A stretch of DNA of 64,000 bases from Paenibacillus hemerocallicola. GTDB taxonomy: Bacteria > Bacillota > Bacilli > Paenibacillales > NBRC-103111. Positions 1 through 8,645 of the stretch are shown piece after piece. The stretch is taken from contig NZ_VDCQ01000002.1 in assembly GCF_006265175.1 (NCBI RefSeq), positions 141,251-205,250 of the forward strand. The letters are read 5' to 3'. How positions within the stretch are numbered: the stretch's first letter is position 1; each line of letters starts with the position of its first letter. Both the position numbers and the translations under genes were made by a program. The notes beneath the pieces were generated by a model. That model did not search any database. It was given only the letters and a program-made list of their open reading frames with translations, and was not told the DNA's origin.

Positions 1-496
1 AGCCGATAGCGCTCCCCCGACCGTATTCGTTCGTAATCGTGTACTTCCATGTATGGTCCGACTTGACCGCCATCCGGTCCCCGACCTTCAGCTCGGCGAT
101 AAAGCCTTGTCGGCCATCTCCGCTGTTATACGCGTGACAAATCTTTCCGTGGTAATAGACGTGGACCGCTATCGCATTTACGCCTTGGCGCAAATACGGC
201 GTTACGGGAAAACGGTTGTAGTAATAGTGGAAATAGTTGCTTTGCGCCGGACCTTGTCCGACGTATCGGCCGTTGATGTAAACCTTATAGTAGTCGTCGC
301 CGGTAATATCCAGATAACTATGAGACAAATCTCCGTCCAGCGAAAAGGTACGCCTCGCCAGCATATGGCGGTTGTACAGCTCCGCGTCATGCGCCTTTCC
401 GCTGTCGGGGGCCAACTCCTTGCGATAAATATCATGGGGAAGCAGGTCGCCGAATACGTGATCGGTGATCCATCGTGCAGTCCACATTCGATCCAT
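1..496 (-). CDS. Alpha-L-rhamnosidase-like protein (GH78 N-terminal region), C-terminus off the window
   Basis: Translating the minus strand from an ATG at 494-496 gives an open frame that runs off the left edge, so only about 165 N-terminal residues are present. An ideal GGAGGA ribosome binding site lies at 501-506. The protein starts MDRMWTARWITD and contains DYYKVYINGRYVGQGPAQS, VTPYLRQGVNAIAVHVYYHG and a following beta-rich stretch. This is the jelly-roll layout typical of the N-terminal domains of bacterial alpha-L-rhamnosidases (GH78). No signal peptide is seen, so it probably acts on imported oligosaccharides. It follows the ceramidase-like gene on the same strand by about 100 bp, so the two are likely co-transcribed. 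The catalytic domain is outside the window, so the family call rests on the N-terminal domains only. Confidence 0.7.
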   Translation of the reverse strand, partial: MDRMWTARWITDHVFGDLLPHDIYRKELAPDSGKAHDAELYNRHMLARRTFSLDGDLSHSYLDITGDDYYKVYINGRYVGQGPAQSNYFHYYYNRFPVTPYLRQGVNAIAVHVYYHGKICHAYNSGDGRQGFIAELKVGDRMAVKSDHTWKYTITNEYGRGSAIG

Positions 497-597
497 AGCA
501 TCCTCCGTTTTCGGATCATGTGCATAAGAAAGCGTCCCGACCTTGGCAGGCAGCGCTCGAATCGCCCCACTCAGACCGGGATGCCGCCGGATGAGCA

Positions 598-2043
598 CTA
601 CAGCCTTCGTATAATTTCGTTCGCCTTATCCTCATAAGCCCGCTGCCATTCCGGCGCCAGCAAGCATTCCGTCACTTCGTAGCCCCCCTTGCCGTAATGC
701 TCGACGGGAGGAGCATAGTGCATGTAGCCATTGGTAAATGCCGAGATAATAGTATGCTCGTATGGCGACGAAGCCTTCAGCTTCAAGCCGACCTCGATCA
801 GCAGCTCGGCCGGAGCCGTGATCAGTACGCCATCCCCGATTTTGATCCCTTGCACCTCCGCGGGAATGTCCGGCTCGCCGGCTTCCTCGTTCAGCTCGAG
901 ATGGTGCTTGAGCGTAGCCACATCCTCCTGAATCCGGATCAGCTTCTCCATCTTGTGAATATTGCCTAAGTACCGCTCGATATTGCCTCTGTTATGCGCA
1001 TCCATCGCAACAAGCTCATTCGCGCCGATCTGCGCCTCCTGCATATACCGATAGCCATAATCCGAAGGATAATCGGGATGAAGCGCATACTTCAAGTACA
1101 TCGGCAGAAAAGTCTTGAAGTTCAGTGCCGTGCTCCGCATCGCAGCGAGAAGCTCTGCCTGATCCCGCAACCGCTCGGCGATCCGCTCCGGAATATCGAC
1201 TCTTCTCGGAAGCCGGATCGTCTCCGACAGCACGCTGAGACGCGCGTTCCCGGTCTCGATCCTTCTTGCCGCCCTCAACGCGGCGAGTCCGAGCATCGTG
1301 CCGATCGGCTCGCAATTTCGCGGTCGGTTGACATCCTTGAAATAGAGCTCGAGAATGTCGCCTCCCGCCCCCTGCAGAAACAATGCCATCGCTCCGTTTC
1401 CGAGCGTTTCCTCAATCACCTTCGACGCGAAGCCCGGGAAATTGGCGGTAACTCCTCTATCAGGGACGCCGATCAGCAGGTGGCAGGCAAAATTGTAAAC
1501 GACGGCCAGCGGCTGTCCGTCCAGCCGGTCTATGCGGATTACGCCAATGTCGGGGTCGATCGGTCCGATACCCGATACATCCTCGTCCGGCGGACAAGGA
1601 TGGGCATAGCGGATCGACCAATGCTTGCCGTCCTTCATTTTCAGATTCCGGTTTACGACGATCCGATCCTCGTGCCCGACGCCCCAGCCGACTCGGACCT
1701 CCGCCATGGCCCCCATTGCTTGCCTCACCGCTTCGAACGTCCGATCGACCTGCTCGGCATCGTCGCAGAGCAGTCTTCCTTGCGGATGGGTATGCGAAGC
1801 GTTCACCATCACGCTGCCGCCGGGGATATGCAGCTCGTTCTCGATGCGGCGGCGCAGCTTCGGCATAAAGTCGTCCTTAATATCGCCCAGACCGCCTATC
1901 GCCAGAGCGTCCATGGCCACGATGACCGCCTTCGTCGAGCCGTCATCCAATACGAGTGCTTTGGCGTACAGCGGGTCGGAGATAACGACCCCTTGCATGC
2001 CGGTTGTAATGTCGATCTTGGCTACTCCTGCTCGCAAGTTCAT
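598..2043 (-). CDS. Neutral/alkaline ceramidase-like hydrolase
   Basis: This 481-residue protein resembles the N-terminal domain of neutral/alkaline non-lysosomal ceramidases. It starts MNLRAGVAKIDIT, has NASHTHPQG (a candidate metal-binding loop), NFACHLL and LQGAGGDI, and ends with a conserved FTNGYMHYAPP segment. No signal peptide or lipobox is visible, so the enzyme is probably cytoplasmic, and the substrate may not be ceramide; many Paenibacillaceae copies lie in sugar-utilisation loci. The ATG is preceded by GGGAGGATGCTGGAGC. It heads an operon with the GH78-like gene. Its promoter region (2142-2182) carries an element shared with the promoter of the lipoprotein gene at 5012-6328, suggesting common control. 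The family call is fairly secure; the substrate is unknown. Confidence 0.7.
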   Translation of the reverse strand: MNLRAGVAKIDITTGMQGVVISDPLYAKALVLDDGSTKAVIVAMDALAIGGLGDIKDDFMPKLRRRIENELHIPGGSVMVNASHTHPQGRLLCDDAEQVDRTFEAVRQAMGAMAEVRVGWGVGHEDRIVVNRNLKMKDGKHWSIRYAHPCPPDEDVSGIGPIDPDIGVIRIDRLDGQPLAVVYNFACHLLIGVPDRGVTANFPGFASKVIEETLGNGAMALFLQGAGGDILELYFKDVNRPRNCEPIGTMLGLAALRAARRIETGNARLSVLSETIRLPRRVDIPERIAERLRDQAELLAAMRSTALNFKTFLPMYLKYALHPDYPSDYGYRYMQEAQIGANELVAMDAHNRGNIERYLGNIHKMEKLIRIQEDVATLKHHLELNEEAGEPDIPAEVQGIKIGDGVLITAPAELLIEVGLKLKASSPYEHTIISAFTNGYMHYAPPVEHYGKGGYEVTECLLAPEWQRAYEDKANEIIRRL

Positions 2044-2141
2044 GCTCCAGCATCCTCCCGTTTCCTCTCATAAGCGCACGACGCCGTTTCGCGCCTTCCG
2101 CGTTACGCTTGCAAAATCATTATATTAACCATCCGCGGACG

Positions 2142-2182
2142 TTTCTTTAGTAAAACGCGTATTTTTTTTGTACGTTGTTGAT
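2142..2182 (-). promoter_or_regulatory. Shared 41-nt promoter element, copy 1
   Basis: The segment upstream of the ceramidase-like gene contains TTCTTTAGTAAAA, then an A/T run and TTTGTACGTTGTTGAT. It matches 6489-6529, upstream of the lipoprotein gene, at about 36 of 41 positions in the same orientation and without gaps. A TATAAT-like sequence on the minus strand (2119-2125) lies downstream of it. The arrangement suggests an activator site just upstream of a weak promoter; the nearby AraC regulator is the obvious candidate. Confidence 0.6.
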
Positions 2183-2194
2183 CTGTTCCGGGCA

Positions 2195-2240
2195 AAAAAA
2201 AGCCCCGACGAAAGCCGATTTCGGCTTTCCCGGGGATGCG
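2195..2240 (-). terminator. Intrinsic terminator after the AraC gene
   Basis: Read on the minus strand, a GC-rich hairpin with arms around GAAAGCCGA and TCGGCTTTC, flanked by CCCCG/CGGGG, is followed directly by a run of eight T residues. It lies about 40 bp after the stop of the AraC gene. Confidence 0.85.
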
Positions 2241-2279
2241 GCGCGGAAATGTCGGGTACGAAAGAACATCACGCTTGCG

Positions 2280-3200
2280 TTACCGGTGTATGACGATCTT
2301 ATGGTCGATTATTTCGAATTTGTCCTCGATCCGCAGCTCGACGATCTCCTTCATTTTTTGTCTGTACTGCAGCGGCGACATCCGTTCTCTCGCGGCAAAG
2401 CGGCGGCTTAAATAGTGAACGCTCTGAAAACCGACTTTGGCGGAAATTTCCGTAATCGACATTTCCGTGTTCTTAAGCAGCTCCTTCGCTTCGTGAATCC
2501 GCCAATTGTTCAAATATTGCATCGGCGACAACCGGTATTTGTCGCAAAATACGCGGCATAGATGAGCGCTGCTTACCGTCAGCTTCCGGGCCAGCTCCTT
2601 CAACACGATTTTGCTGTCATAGTTGGCATGAATGTACCGGATCACCCTGCCGGCAAGGTCATCGCCCGCTTCGGCCTTAGCCGGAAGCAGCTTCTCCGAC
2701 GACTCCCGTTCCCCGGGCAAGCCTTCCCTATTCCGGGACTCCGGGTCCCCGGTCTCCGCCTCCATGCTGTATAACCGCCGGATATTCAAAATAAACTCGA
2801 TAAAATTCGCCGTTATGATCTCTTTATATTGCGGCCGGCAATAGGTCGCCTCGTCCAGCATCGCTTCCAGGAGCAGCTTGATCTTCGCTTGCGGCGCCTC
2901 TATCCGGATTGACATCGGCTCGAGATAAGCCTCCAATTGGGGATCGCCGACAAGCGCCTTCACTTCGATCGTGCCGAGCGGATGGGACGCATCCGAGAGA
3001 AAGCTGTGATACATTCCAGGCGGGATCACGAACAAATCGTGCTTGTTCATGCCGTAAGCGATCTCGTTGGCGCTCAGTGTCCCGCTGCCGCCGACGACGT
3101 ACAGAATATGATGGAAGTTGTGGCAGTGATTGACGACATGGCTTTCAAACCGGTACTTGCACCTCGAGATATACAGTACTTTTGTCGATTGGAAGCTCAT
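2280..3200 (-). CDS. AraC-family transcriptional regulator with N-terminal cupin
   Basis: This 306-residue one-component regulator has an N-terminal AraC-type ligand-binding cupin (about residues 10-110, with HNFHHILYVVGGSG and the later PPGMYHSF) and a C-terminal pair of helix-turn-helix motifs (about 195-290). The second HTH carries ITEISAKVGFQSVHYLSRRF and is followed by SPLQYRQK. The ATG at 3200 was chosen because GAGGGG lies six bases upstream; the in-frame upstream ATG has no such site. It follows the GntR/binding-protein gene by 80 bp on the same strand and ends in a strong terminator. It is a likely activator for the shared 41-nt element at 2142-2182 and 6489-6529. The ligand is unknown, probably a sugar. 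Confidence 0.85.
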   Translation of the reverse strand: MSFQSTKVLYISRCKYRFESHVVNHCHNFHHILYVVGGSGTLSANEIAYGMNKHDLFVIPPGMYHSFLSDASHPLGTIEVKALVGDPQLEAYLEPMSIRIEAPQAKIKLLLEAMLDEATYCRPQYKEIITANFIEFILNIRRLYSMEAETGDPESRNREGLPGERESSEKLLPAKAEAGDDLAGRVIRYIHANYDSKIVLKELARKLTVSSAHLCRVFCDKYRLSPMQYLNNWRIHEAKELLKNTEMSITEISAKVGFQSVHYLSRRFAARERMSPLQYRQKMKEIVELRIEDKFEIIDHKIVIHR

Positions 3201-3280
3201 CCGTATCCCCTCTTCCCCGGCAATCCGCTCGGTTTGGCGTGCGGTGGGCAAGAACGCGCCGTCTTACTCGCTGTGCCGGT

Positions 3281-4666
3281 TTACTTGTCTGCCGTCTCCG
3301 GTTCCCGTACCGATAATTTCTCGGTCAGCTTGTCGCACAATTCGTCATCATCCAGGAGCCCTGCCCAGTACGCCTTCAACTGTCCGGCCAATATGCGATT
3401 CATCCGCCACGGAACGTTCAATTCGCTGTGCAAACGGTAAGATGCGACGATTTCGCGGTACAGCGGATACCGGCTCGGAACGTGAATCGCCGGGTCGAAG
3501 GGCGCTTCAATATGCTGCAGCGCCGGTACGCTTAACGTATTGGTCTTGATCAGCTTCTGTGCCCGTTCGGAGCCGAAATAGTCGATCAGGATGCGGGCCG
3601 CTTCCTTGTTGCCGGACTCCCGGCTCATCCCGAATCCGATGGCCATCGCCAGCGTTCGCGGCTCGCCCATATAAGGTACGGGCGAAATATCATACTCGAG
3701 TCCGGCATTCCGGAACTCGTTCAGTCCCATATAGCTGGTGAGAATCATCGATACTTTGCCTTCCGTGAACAGGGCGTTGATCTCGTCGTTGTTCTCGGAC
3801 AAATAGAGCGGAAAGATGTCTCGGTCGCGTATTATCCGCTTGCCCAGCTTCATTCCTTCCAGCAGCATCGTGCCTCGGAGATCGCGCAAACGCCCCCCAT
3901 CCCATTCGAAGCGCCCGCCGCTTTGCACCAGAAACAACGGCCAACGGTTTTCGGAGAGGATATGGAAGCAGAACCCGAGCCGGTTCCCGCTCCCGGACAA
4001 GACGGCCGCGCTTCTTGCCAAATCGTCCCACGTCCATCCCCCGTGCGGCTCGGGCAGCCGGCATTCCTTGAAGTGCGAGCGGTTGTAGCACAACACGATC
4101 GGCGTGAAAATGGAGGGCAGCACATACTGGCGATCGTCCGCCCGGAAAGCTTCGTTCAGGAACGGAAACGCCTCCGGGGAGTCGCATAGCGGCTCCAGCA
4201 TCGCCACATGTCCGTCTTCTCTCAGCTCCTGAAACTGCGTCGAATCTATGGCGAATACATCCGCGTGACGTCGTTCGCCTTCGCCGTAGAACTGAGACAA
4301 ATCGGAGTAAGGAACGGCGTCTACGCGAATCCACGGGTGCAGCAGGTGAAAATCGTCAAGCAGCCTGTTCAGGCAAAAATCCCGCTCGATCGAATATGTG
4401 CAGGCCAAAGTCAAGTACACTCTCGCGCGCTGCGCGATGACACGGTTGCCTACCCGCGGCATTTTCTCGATCAAGCCGTCCTCCACCAGCTTCTCCATCC
4501 CTTTGCGCACCGATTTGTTGCTTAATCGGAACCGTTTCGCCAATGCCGACTCGGGCGGCAAAAACGAATTGGCGGGAAACGTGCCGTTCTCGATATCTTC
4601 TCGCAATTCGTCGGCCACCCGTTCCAGCTCGAGCCGGAACTGCTTGCTCGTCGGTTTTGCTTTCAT
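3281..4666 (-). CDS. GntR-type winged-helix regulator fused to a sugar-binding-protein domain (copy 1)
   Basis: The 461-residue protein has an N-terminal GntR winged helix (about residues 5-75; LPPESALAKRFRLSNKSVRK and VEDGLIEKMPRVGNRV). From about residue 80 to the end it has an ABC extracellular solute-binding domain (family 1), seen in LLDDFHLLHPWIRVDAVPYS, ADVFAIDS, GGWTWDDLARSA and INALFTEGKVSMILTSYMG. There is no signal peptide, so this normally extracytoplasmic domain acts inside the cell as a sensor. The start was set by alignment with its paralogue at 50462-51826 (MKAKPTSKQF against MKGRTTNEQF), with GAGGTG upstream. It lies between an orphan binding lipoprotein and the AraC gene. 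Operator-like repeats precede it at 4739-4850. LacI-type regulators use a related fold, but here the architecture is GntR plus a full family 1 binding protein. Confidence 0.85.
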   Translation of the reverse strand: MKAKPTSKQFRLELERVADELREDIENGTFPANSFLPPESALAKRFRLSNKSVRKGMEKLVEDGLIEKMPRVGNRVIAQRARVYLTLACTYSIERDFCLNRLLDDFHLLHPWIRVDAVPYSDLSQFYGEGERRHADVFAIDSTQFQELREDGHVAMLEPLCDSPEAFPFLNEAFRADDRQYVLPSIFTPIVLCYNRSHFKECRLPEPHGGWTWDDLARSAAVLSGSGNRLGFCFHILSENRWPLFLVQSGGRFEWDGGRLRDLRGTMLLEGMKLGKRIIRDRDIFPLYLSENNDEINALFTEGKVSMILTSYMGLNEFRNAGLEYDISPVPYMGEPRTLAMAIGFGMSRESGNKEAARILIDYFGSERAQKLIKTNTLSVPALQHIEAPFDPAIHVPSRYPLYREIVASYRLHSELNVPWRMNRILAGQLKAYWAGLLDDDELCDKLTEKLSVREPETADK

Positions 4667-4738
4667 GATTTTGCGACACCTCGTTTTTCCATTCGGACGC
4701 TTCCGTATGTAATTCCCCATTCTCAATACCTACGTCCG

Positions 4739-4850
4739 TTGTGATGTACTTTTATGTTCATAAAGAGCATTAATAACAATGAAAACGTTTGCCCAATATA
4801 AATATAAGACATCACATAACTACAGTCAACACTAATTAAGTACATCACAA
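4739..4850 (-). promoter_or_regulatory. Operator-like repeats upstream of GntR/binding-protein regulator 1
   Basis: TTGTGATGTACTT at 4739-4751 and its exact reverse complement AAGTACATCACAA at 4838-4850 flank an AT-rich region. A further half-site ACATCACA lies at 4809-4816, 33 bp (about three helical turns) from the same octamer at 4842-4849. The sites sit 70-185 bp upstream of the regulator start, so autoregulation with DNA looping is likely. The remaining sequence up to 4950 is AT-rich with further TACATTACA-like half-sites. Confidence 0.65.
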
Positions 4851-4945
4851 TGTAAATTAAATCTCATTACATACATTACAACACAAGGTTTTTTCATAGG
4901 ATGACCCGACTTCTCCTGTACGCTTGAACGGATTTTTCCAAATGC

Positions 4946-4969
4946 AAAAAGGAGCCACATCGTGACCCC
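4946..4969 (-). terminator. Intrinsic terminator after the orphan lipoprotein gene
   Basis: On the minus strand GGGGTCAC, a short loop and GTGGCTCC form a hairpin followed by TTTTTG. It lies about 45 bp downstream of the lipoprotein stop and separates it from the regulator gene. Confidence 0.7.
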
Positions 4970-5011
4970 CGCTTCATGCCTATTAGCGCAGCATTTGTCA
5001 ACCGATATCCA

Positions 5012-6328
5012 TTACTTTCTGCCGCTCCTGTAGGTATCGATGTCTTTGTTCGCTTTCTCATCCGCGGCACGCAGTGCGGTGTTGACATCCGTCCCCCCGA
5101 TGATGGCGACCGGTGCCGTGTCCAATCCGTTCCAAGCCTGGGACTCGTATGCGGTCGTATTCGGAAGCTTGCCGAACGGATATTTGAATACGGCACCCGC
5201 ATTTTTGCCCTGCAGCAGCTGCAGCTTCGTGCCGAATTGCTGCTGGATCGCCTTATCCTTCAATACGCTGATTCTTCCATTCTGCGAGAGGAGCATCTGC
5301 ACTTCGGGCGAAGTCGCCACATAAGAAATCGCGGCAATCGCCTGCTCCTTGTGTTTGCCGGCTGCGGATGCCAGCAAATAGATCGGTTTGGTCGGTCCGG
5401 ACGTTTTAGGCTGGTCGGAGGAATACGGCATGGCTGCGATGTCCCAGTTCAAGGCTCCGCCCTCCTGCGCGATGAGACCGTAAGCGGCTCCCATCCATTG
5501 CGGATAGATGGCCAGCCGTTTTTCTTTGAAGAAGTGCTCGTGGGTAATTTTATTGTCGATGCCCGTATCGACCATTTCCTTGATCATGGAAAGCGCGCGT
5601 TTCCAGCCGTCCGACTGCAGGTCTGCCTTCCCGGTCCGGGCATTGATGACGGGCAACCCCAACTGGAAGCCGAATGTATATAAGTCGGCCCACCTGTAAC
5701 CCAAATATTGTACGCCCGCTTCAGACCGGGTCAGCCTTTTGGCCAAGCCGATAAGATCCGTATAGCTCATCTCTCCCGTCGGATACGAAATCGCGAATCG
5801 ATCGAAAATATCTTTGTTGTAAAACATCATGTATTTGTCCATATAGAAGGGCAGACCGTACAGCTCCCCCTGTGCGCCGAGCGCCCTTACTCCGTCAAGC
5901 GGGCTCGCTTCCAGACCGTTCAGATCGACCTTCTCCTTCTTCAACGCTTCATTCAGGTCGGTTGGATATTTCAGATCGATCGCGGTGGACAAATTCGAAT
6001 AGTCGGTAATGACGATATCGGGTATGCTTTGCCCCGTGGTAATCAAATCGGGCAGGGCGGCTCCCGTCTTGACGTCCATGAATTCGATCGTAATATACGG
6101 ATATTTCTGCTTGACGGGGATGGAGATGAACTGCTCCACCGCTTCTTTCGCCACCAACGTGTTGAACCACATGATTTTTAAAGTGACCGGCTCCTTGCCC
6201 GCTTCCGTAGACTTTGCCGGGTCAGAGGTGCTTTCGGCATCTGAATCCCCTTTGCTGCAGCCTGCCGTCACGGCAATAACCGCGGCAAGCAAGGCGGCGC
6301 TTGCCGCTTTCCTATTCCATACCGTCAT
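5012..6328 (-). CDS. ABC-type sugar-binding lipoprotein, orphan (family 1 solute-binding protein)
   Basis: This 438-residue lipoprotein starts MTVWNRKAASAALLAAVIAV and has a lipobox VTAGC, so it is exported and lipid-anchored. The body is a family 1 solute-binding protein (KIMWFNTLVAKEAVEQF, DIVITDYSNL, LYGLPFYMDKYMMFYNKDIF, LTRSEAGVQYLGY). The ATG at 6328 is supported by GGAGGAG ten bases upstream; the longer in-frame start is not. No permease or ATPase gene adjoins it; instead it lies next to the GntR/binding-protein regulator and an AraC gene. It is related to the lipoprotein at 49071-50384, which lies next to the paralogous regulator. It may share a permease encoded elsewhere, or feed a ligand to a receptor. 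The promoter region carries the shared 41-nt element. Confidence 0.88.
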   Translation of the reverse strand: MTVWNRKAASAALLAAVIAVTAGCSKGDSDAESTSDPAKSTEAGKEPVTLKIMWFNTLVAKEAVEQFISIPVKQKYPYITIEFMDVKTGAALPDLITTGQSIPDIVITDYSNLSTAIDLKYPTDLNEALKKEKVDLNGLEASPLDGVRALGAQGELYGLPFYMDKYMMFYNKDIFDRFAISYPTGEMSYTDLIGLAKRLTRSEAGVQYLGYRWADLYTFGFQLGLPVINARTGKADLQSDGWKRALSMIKEMVDTGIDNKITHEHFFKEKRLAIYPQWMGAAYGLIAQEGGALNWDIAAMPYSSDQPKTSGPTKPIYLLASAAGKHKEQAIAAISYVATSPEVQMLLSQNGRISVLKDKAIQQQFGTKLQLLQGKNAGAVFKYPFGKLPNTTAYESQAWNGLDTAPVAIIGGTDVNTALRAADEKANKDIDTYRSGRK

Positions 6329-6488
6329 GTTCGTTCTCCTCCAAACCTGTCGCTTGTATCGGCGATAACTCCGCTGGTTCGGCGCCATCATGTAAGCGCC
6401 ATCAAGTAATGGTTGCTGACCACGCTCCTTTTGTCGGTAATGAATCAACCTTCCCTTCTGTTCCAATTGTATATAGGATCGAATGCGG

Positions 6489-6529
6489 ATTCTTTAGTAA
6501 AAGCCGTAATTTTTTTGTACGCTGTTGAT
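6489..6529 (-). promoter_or_regulatory. Shared 41-nt promoter element, copy 2
   Basis: This segment has TTCTTTAGTAAAAGCCGTAA, then TTTTTTTGTACGCTGTTGAT, and matches 2142-2182 in the same orientation relative to its gene. A minus-strand TATATAC-like -10 (about 6468-6476) lies downstream of it. The 754-bp gap 6329-7082 holds this element, a copy of the 190-bp intergenic repeat (6699-6888) and two terminators. Confidence 0.6.
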
Positions 6530-6698
6530 GTGACACAACGTTCGACATGCCAGTCCGACAGCGCTGAGCCGAGATGGCATACTTGGGTTGCCCCCGTCCT
6601 CCGGCCAGTTCTGGCGATAATCGCAAAAAAGCTGCGCCAGCCTAATCCGCGAATAACCCGGAAGCCTTTCGATGAGGCGCTTGCAACACGTTGTCCGT

Positions 6699-6888
6699 GA
6701 ATAAAGGAACTGGATTCCGTTATTGTCCCGAACTCCGTTGCACTCCTGAATATAACGGAACAGGCTGCCGTTATATCAACTTTTCGGGGTGAAAATGATC
6801 GTGAACAGCGGAGTAGAGGAACTGTTTTCCGTTATTTTATTGTCGACACGGGGATTCGGGTCAATAACATACGCCAGTTCCGCTATTT
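6699..6888 (-). repeat. 190-bp dispersed intergenic repeat, copy 1
   Basis: The reverse complement of this segment matches 43280-43470 along its full length, with 26 identical bases at one end (6863-6888 against 43280-43305) and shared blocks such as GTGTCGACA, AACGGAAAAC and TTTTCACCCCG. It is built from palindromic AATAACGGAA/TTCCGTTATT-type units. It has no plausible coding frame. Confidence 0.7.
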
Positions 6889-6980
6889 ATGGATTCGCGG
6901 TCTCGCAAGCGCCTGCAAGGGCCGTCAGCCTGCACCGATCAGGCGATACAGCATTTCTGTACGCGAATTATGCTGAAATA

Positions 6981-7073
6981 GAAAAAAAGCCGCGATCGAC
7001 ACGGCTTCTTCCAATTCGTACCTGTTTGCCCAGTTTCGGCGACAAAAAACAAGCGGCCGTCGAAGTGGCCGCT
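6981..7073 (-). terminator. Tandem intrinsic terminators after dgoD
   Basis: Two minus-strand hairpins follow the dgoD stop. AGCGGCC (7052-7058) pairs with GGCCGCT (7067-7073) and is followed by TTGTTTTTT; AAGCCG (6988-6993) pairs with CGGCTT (7002-7007) and is followed by seven T residues. Confidence 0.75.
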
Positions 7074-7082
7074 GTCCAAGCC

Positions 7083-8231
7083 CTACCATTCCGCAACCGT
7101 ACCGTCGTCTTGACGCCACACCGGATTTTTCCACGTATGTCCGATGGCCGCCATAGCCCGCACCTTCTCTTCGTTGACTTCGATACCTAGCCCGGGGGCG
7201 GTCAGATTGCTGACAAAACCGTCCTTGTAGGCAAATACGGAAGGATCCTTCAAATAGTCGAGCAGATCCGAGCCTTTGTTGTAGTGGATACCGAGACTTT
7301 GCTCCTGGATAAAGGCATTCGGCGAGCAGGTGTCGAGCTGCAGGCAGGAAGCGAGCGCAATCGGTCCGAGCGGACAATGCGGCGCCACGGCCACGTCGTA
7401 CGCTTCGGCCATCGCGGCGATTTTGCGCGTCTCGAGAATGCCGCCGGCATGGGACAAATCCGGCTGGATAATGTCGACGACGCCTTGGGCGAGAAGCTCC
7501 TTGAAGCCCCAGCGGGTATACATGCGTTCTCCCGTCGCGATCGGACACGACGTATAGCGGGCGATTTCCTTCAGCGCCTCGTTGTTCTCGGGAAGCACCG
7601 GCTCCTCGATAAACATCGGCTTGTAGGGCTCGAGCTCCTTCGCCAATATTTTGGCCATCGACTTGTGGACCCGTCCGTGGAAATCGATGCCGATGCCGAC
7701 TTCTTTGCCGACCGCTTCGCGAACCGCGGCGATCCGGGCAATGGCCGCTTCCACTTTGACAATCGAGTCGATATAGTGCAGCTCTTCCGTCGCGTTCATC
7801 TTCACCGCCGTAAACCCGGCCTCCACCTGACGCTTGGCCGCTTCGCCGACGTCGCTCGGCCGGTCTCCGCCGATCCACGAGTAGACGCGGATTTTATCGC
7901 GACAGGCGCCGCCAAGCAAATCGTACACGGGAGCGTTGTAAAACTTGCCCTTGATGTCCCATAAAGCTTGCTCGATTCCCGAAATCGCACTGGACAAAAT
8001 CGGCCCTCCACGGTAGAAACCGCCGCGGTACAGCACCTGGAAAATATCCTCGATGCGCATCGGATCTTTGCCTATCAAATATTCGCTCATCTCGGTCACG
8101 GCCGCGTGCACCGTATCCGCCTTGCCTTCTACGACCGGCTCTCCCCATCCGGAAATGCCTTCGTCCGTTTCGATTTTCAGGAACAGCCATCTGGGCGGAA
8201 CTTTGAAAAGCTCCAACTTCGTTATTTTCAT
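7083..8231 (-). CDS. dgoD: D-galactonate dehydratase (enolase superfamily)
   Basis: DgoD dehydrates D-galactonate to 2-keto-3-deoxy-D-galactonate, the second step of the De Ley-Doudoroff route. The 382-residue length equals that of E. coli DgoD and the start [19 protein letters not shown] aligns closely with it. Enolase-superfamily residues are visible: GIDFHGR (metal Asp and catalytic His), FIEEPV, ATGERM and the second catalytic His in APHCPLGP. The ATG at 8231 has AGGGGAG upstream; the longer frame lacks a site. It is a single gene with its own promoter (8316-8343) and tandem terminators. No KDGal kinase or KDPGal aldolase adjoins it, although a DapA-family aldolase lies at 15345-16298. 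A related sugar-acid substrate cannot be excluded. Confidence 0.85.
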   Translation of the reverse strand: MKITKLELFKVPPRWLFLKIETDEGISGWGEPVVEGKADTVHAAVTEMSEYLIGKDPMRIEDIFQVLYRGGFYRGGPILSSAISGIEQALWDIKGKFYNAPVYDLLGGACRDKIRVYSWIGGDRPSDVGEAAKRQVEAGFTAVKMNATEELHYIDSIVKVEAAIARIAAVREAVGKEVGIGIDFHGRVHKSMAKILAKELEPYKPMFIEEPVLPENNEALKEIARYTSCPIATGERMYTRWGFKELLAQGVVDIIQPDLSHAGGILETRKIAAMAEAYDVAVAPHCPLGPIALASCLQLDTCSPNAFIQEQSLGIHYNKGSDLLDYLKDPSVFAYKDGFVSNLTAPGLGIEVNEEKVRAMAAIGHTWKNPVWRQDDGTVAEW

Positions 8232-8315
8232 CAGACTTGTCTCCCCTGCTAAAAATTGGCTTGAATCCGCGCCACGGCCGGCGAAGCAAGCTGCCGACCC
8301 CGCTCTCACAACCTT

Positions 8316-8343
8316 ACTATATAAGCTATGCAAATGGTAGCAA
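8316..8343 (-). promoter_or_regulatory. Candidate SigA promoter of dgoD
   Basis: On the minus strand TTGCTA (8338-8343) and TATAGT (8316-8321) are separated by 16 bp, about 85 bp upstream of the dgoD start. Confidence 0.5.
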
Positions 8344-8463
8344 TACCCAAAGCTTTGCGAAAAAAATGCGAAGCTGCGCATAGCTGCACAGTTATTCCAT
8401 GACTCCAGGAATCCCTTGTTCTTGCCTGTCTATTGTCTATCTGCGTTTGAACCAAACTTCGCT

Positions 8464-8605
8464 ATTAGTGAACCTCATTGCGCTAATCGTAAGCCATACA
8501 GGTGGATTCAGCGAATAGTGAGCCTCATTTCATATTTACCGAGAGTTTCACTATTCCTCCAATGGTCCATGGAATGGGCCATATAACGAAATGAGGTTCA
8601 CTAAT
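8464..8605. repeat. Intergenic inverted repeats of the ATTAGTGAACCTCATT type
   Basis: ATTAGTGAACCTCATT at 8464-8479 is repeated exactly in inverted orientation at 8590-8605, with a near copy AATAGTGAGCCTCATT at 8514-8529 between them. A degenerate version (TTTGTGAACCTGATTTCGC) appears at about 35708-35727. The 414-bp gap 8232-8645 holds the dgoD promoter and this repeat; no gene is seen in it. Confidence 0.65.
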
Positions 8606-8645
8606 AAGCAAATTCGGTTCACTATCCGTGAGCTATTAGGACCAT

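Noticed and set aside
7083..8381. Longer dgoD product with 50 extra N-terminal residues
   Set aside because: The extra residues cover the promoter region and lack similarity; the ATG at 8231 has a ribosome binding site and matches the known family length.
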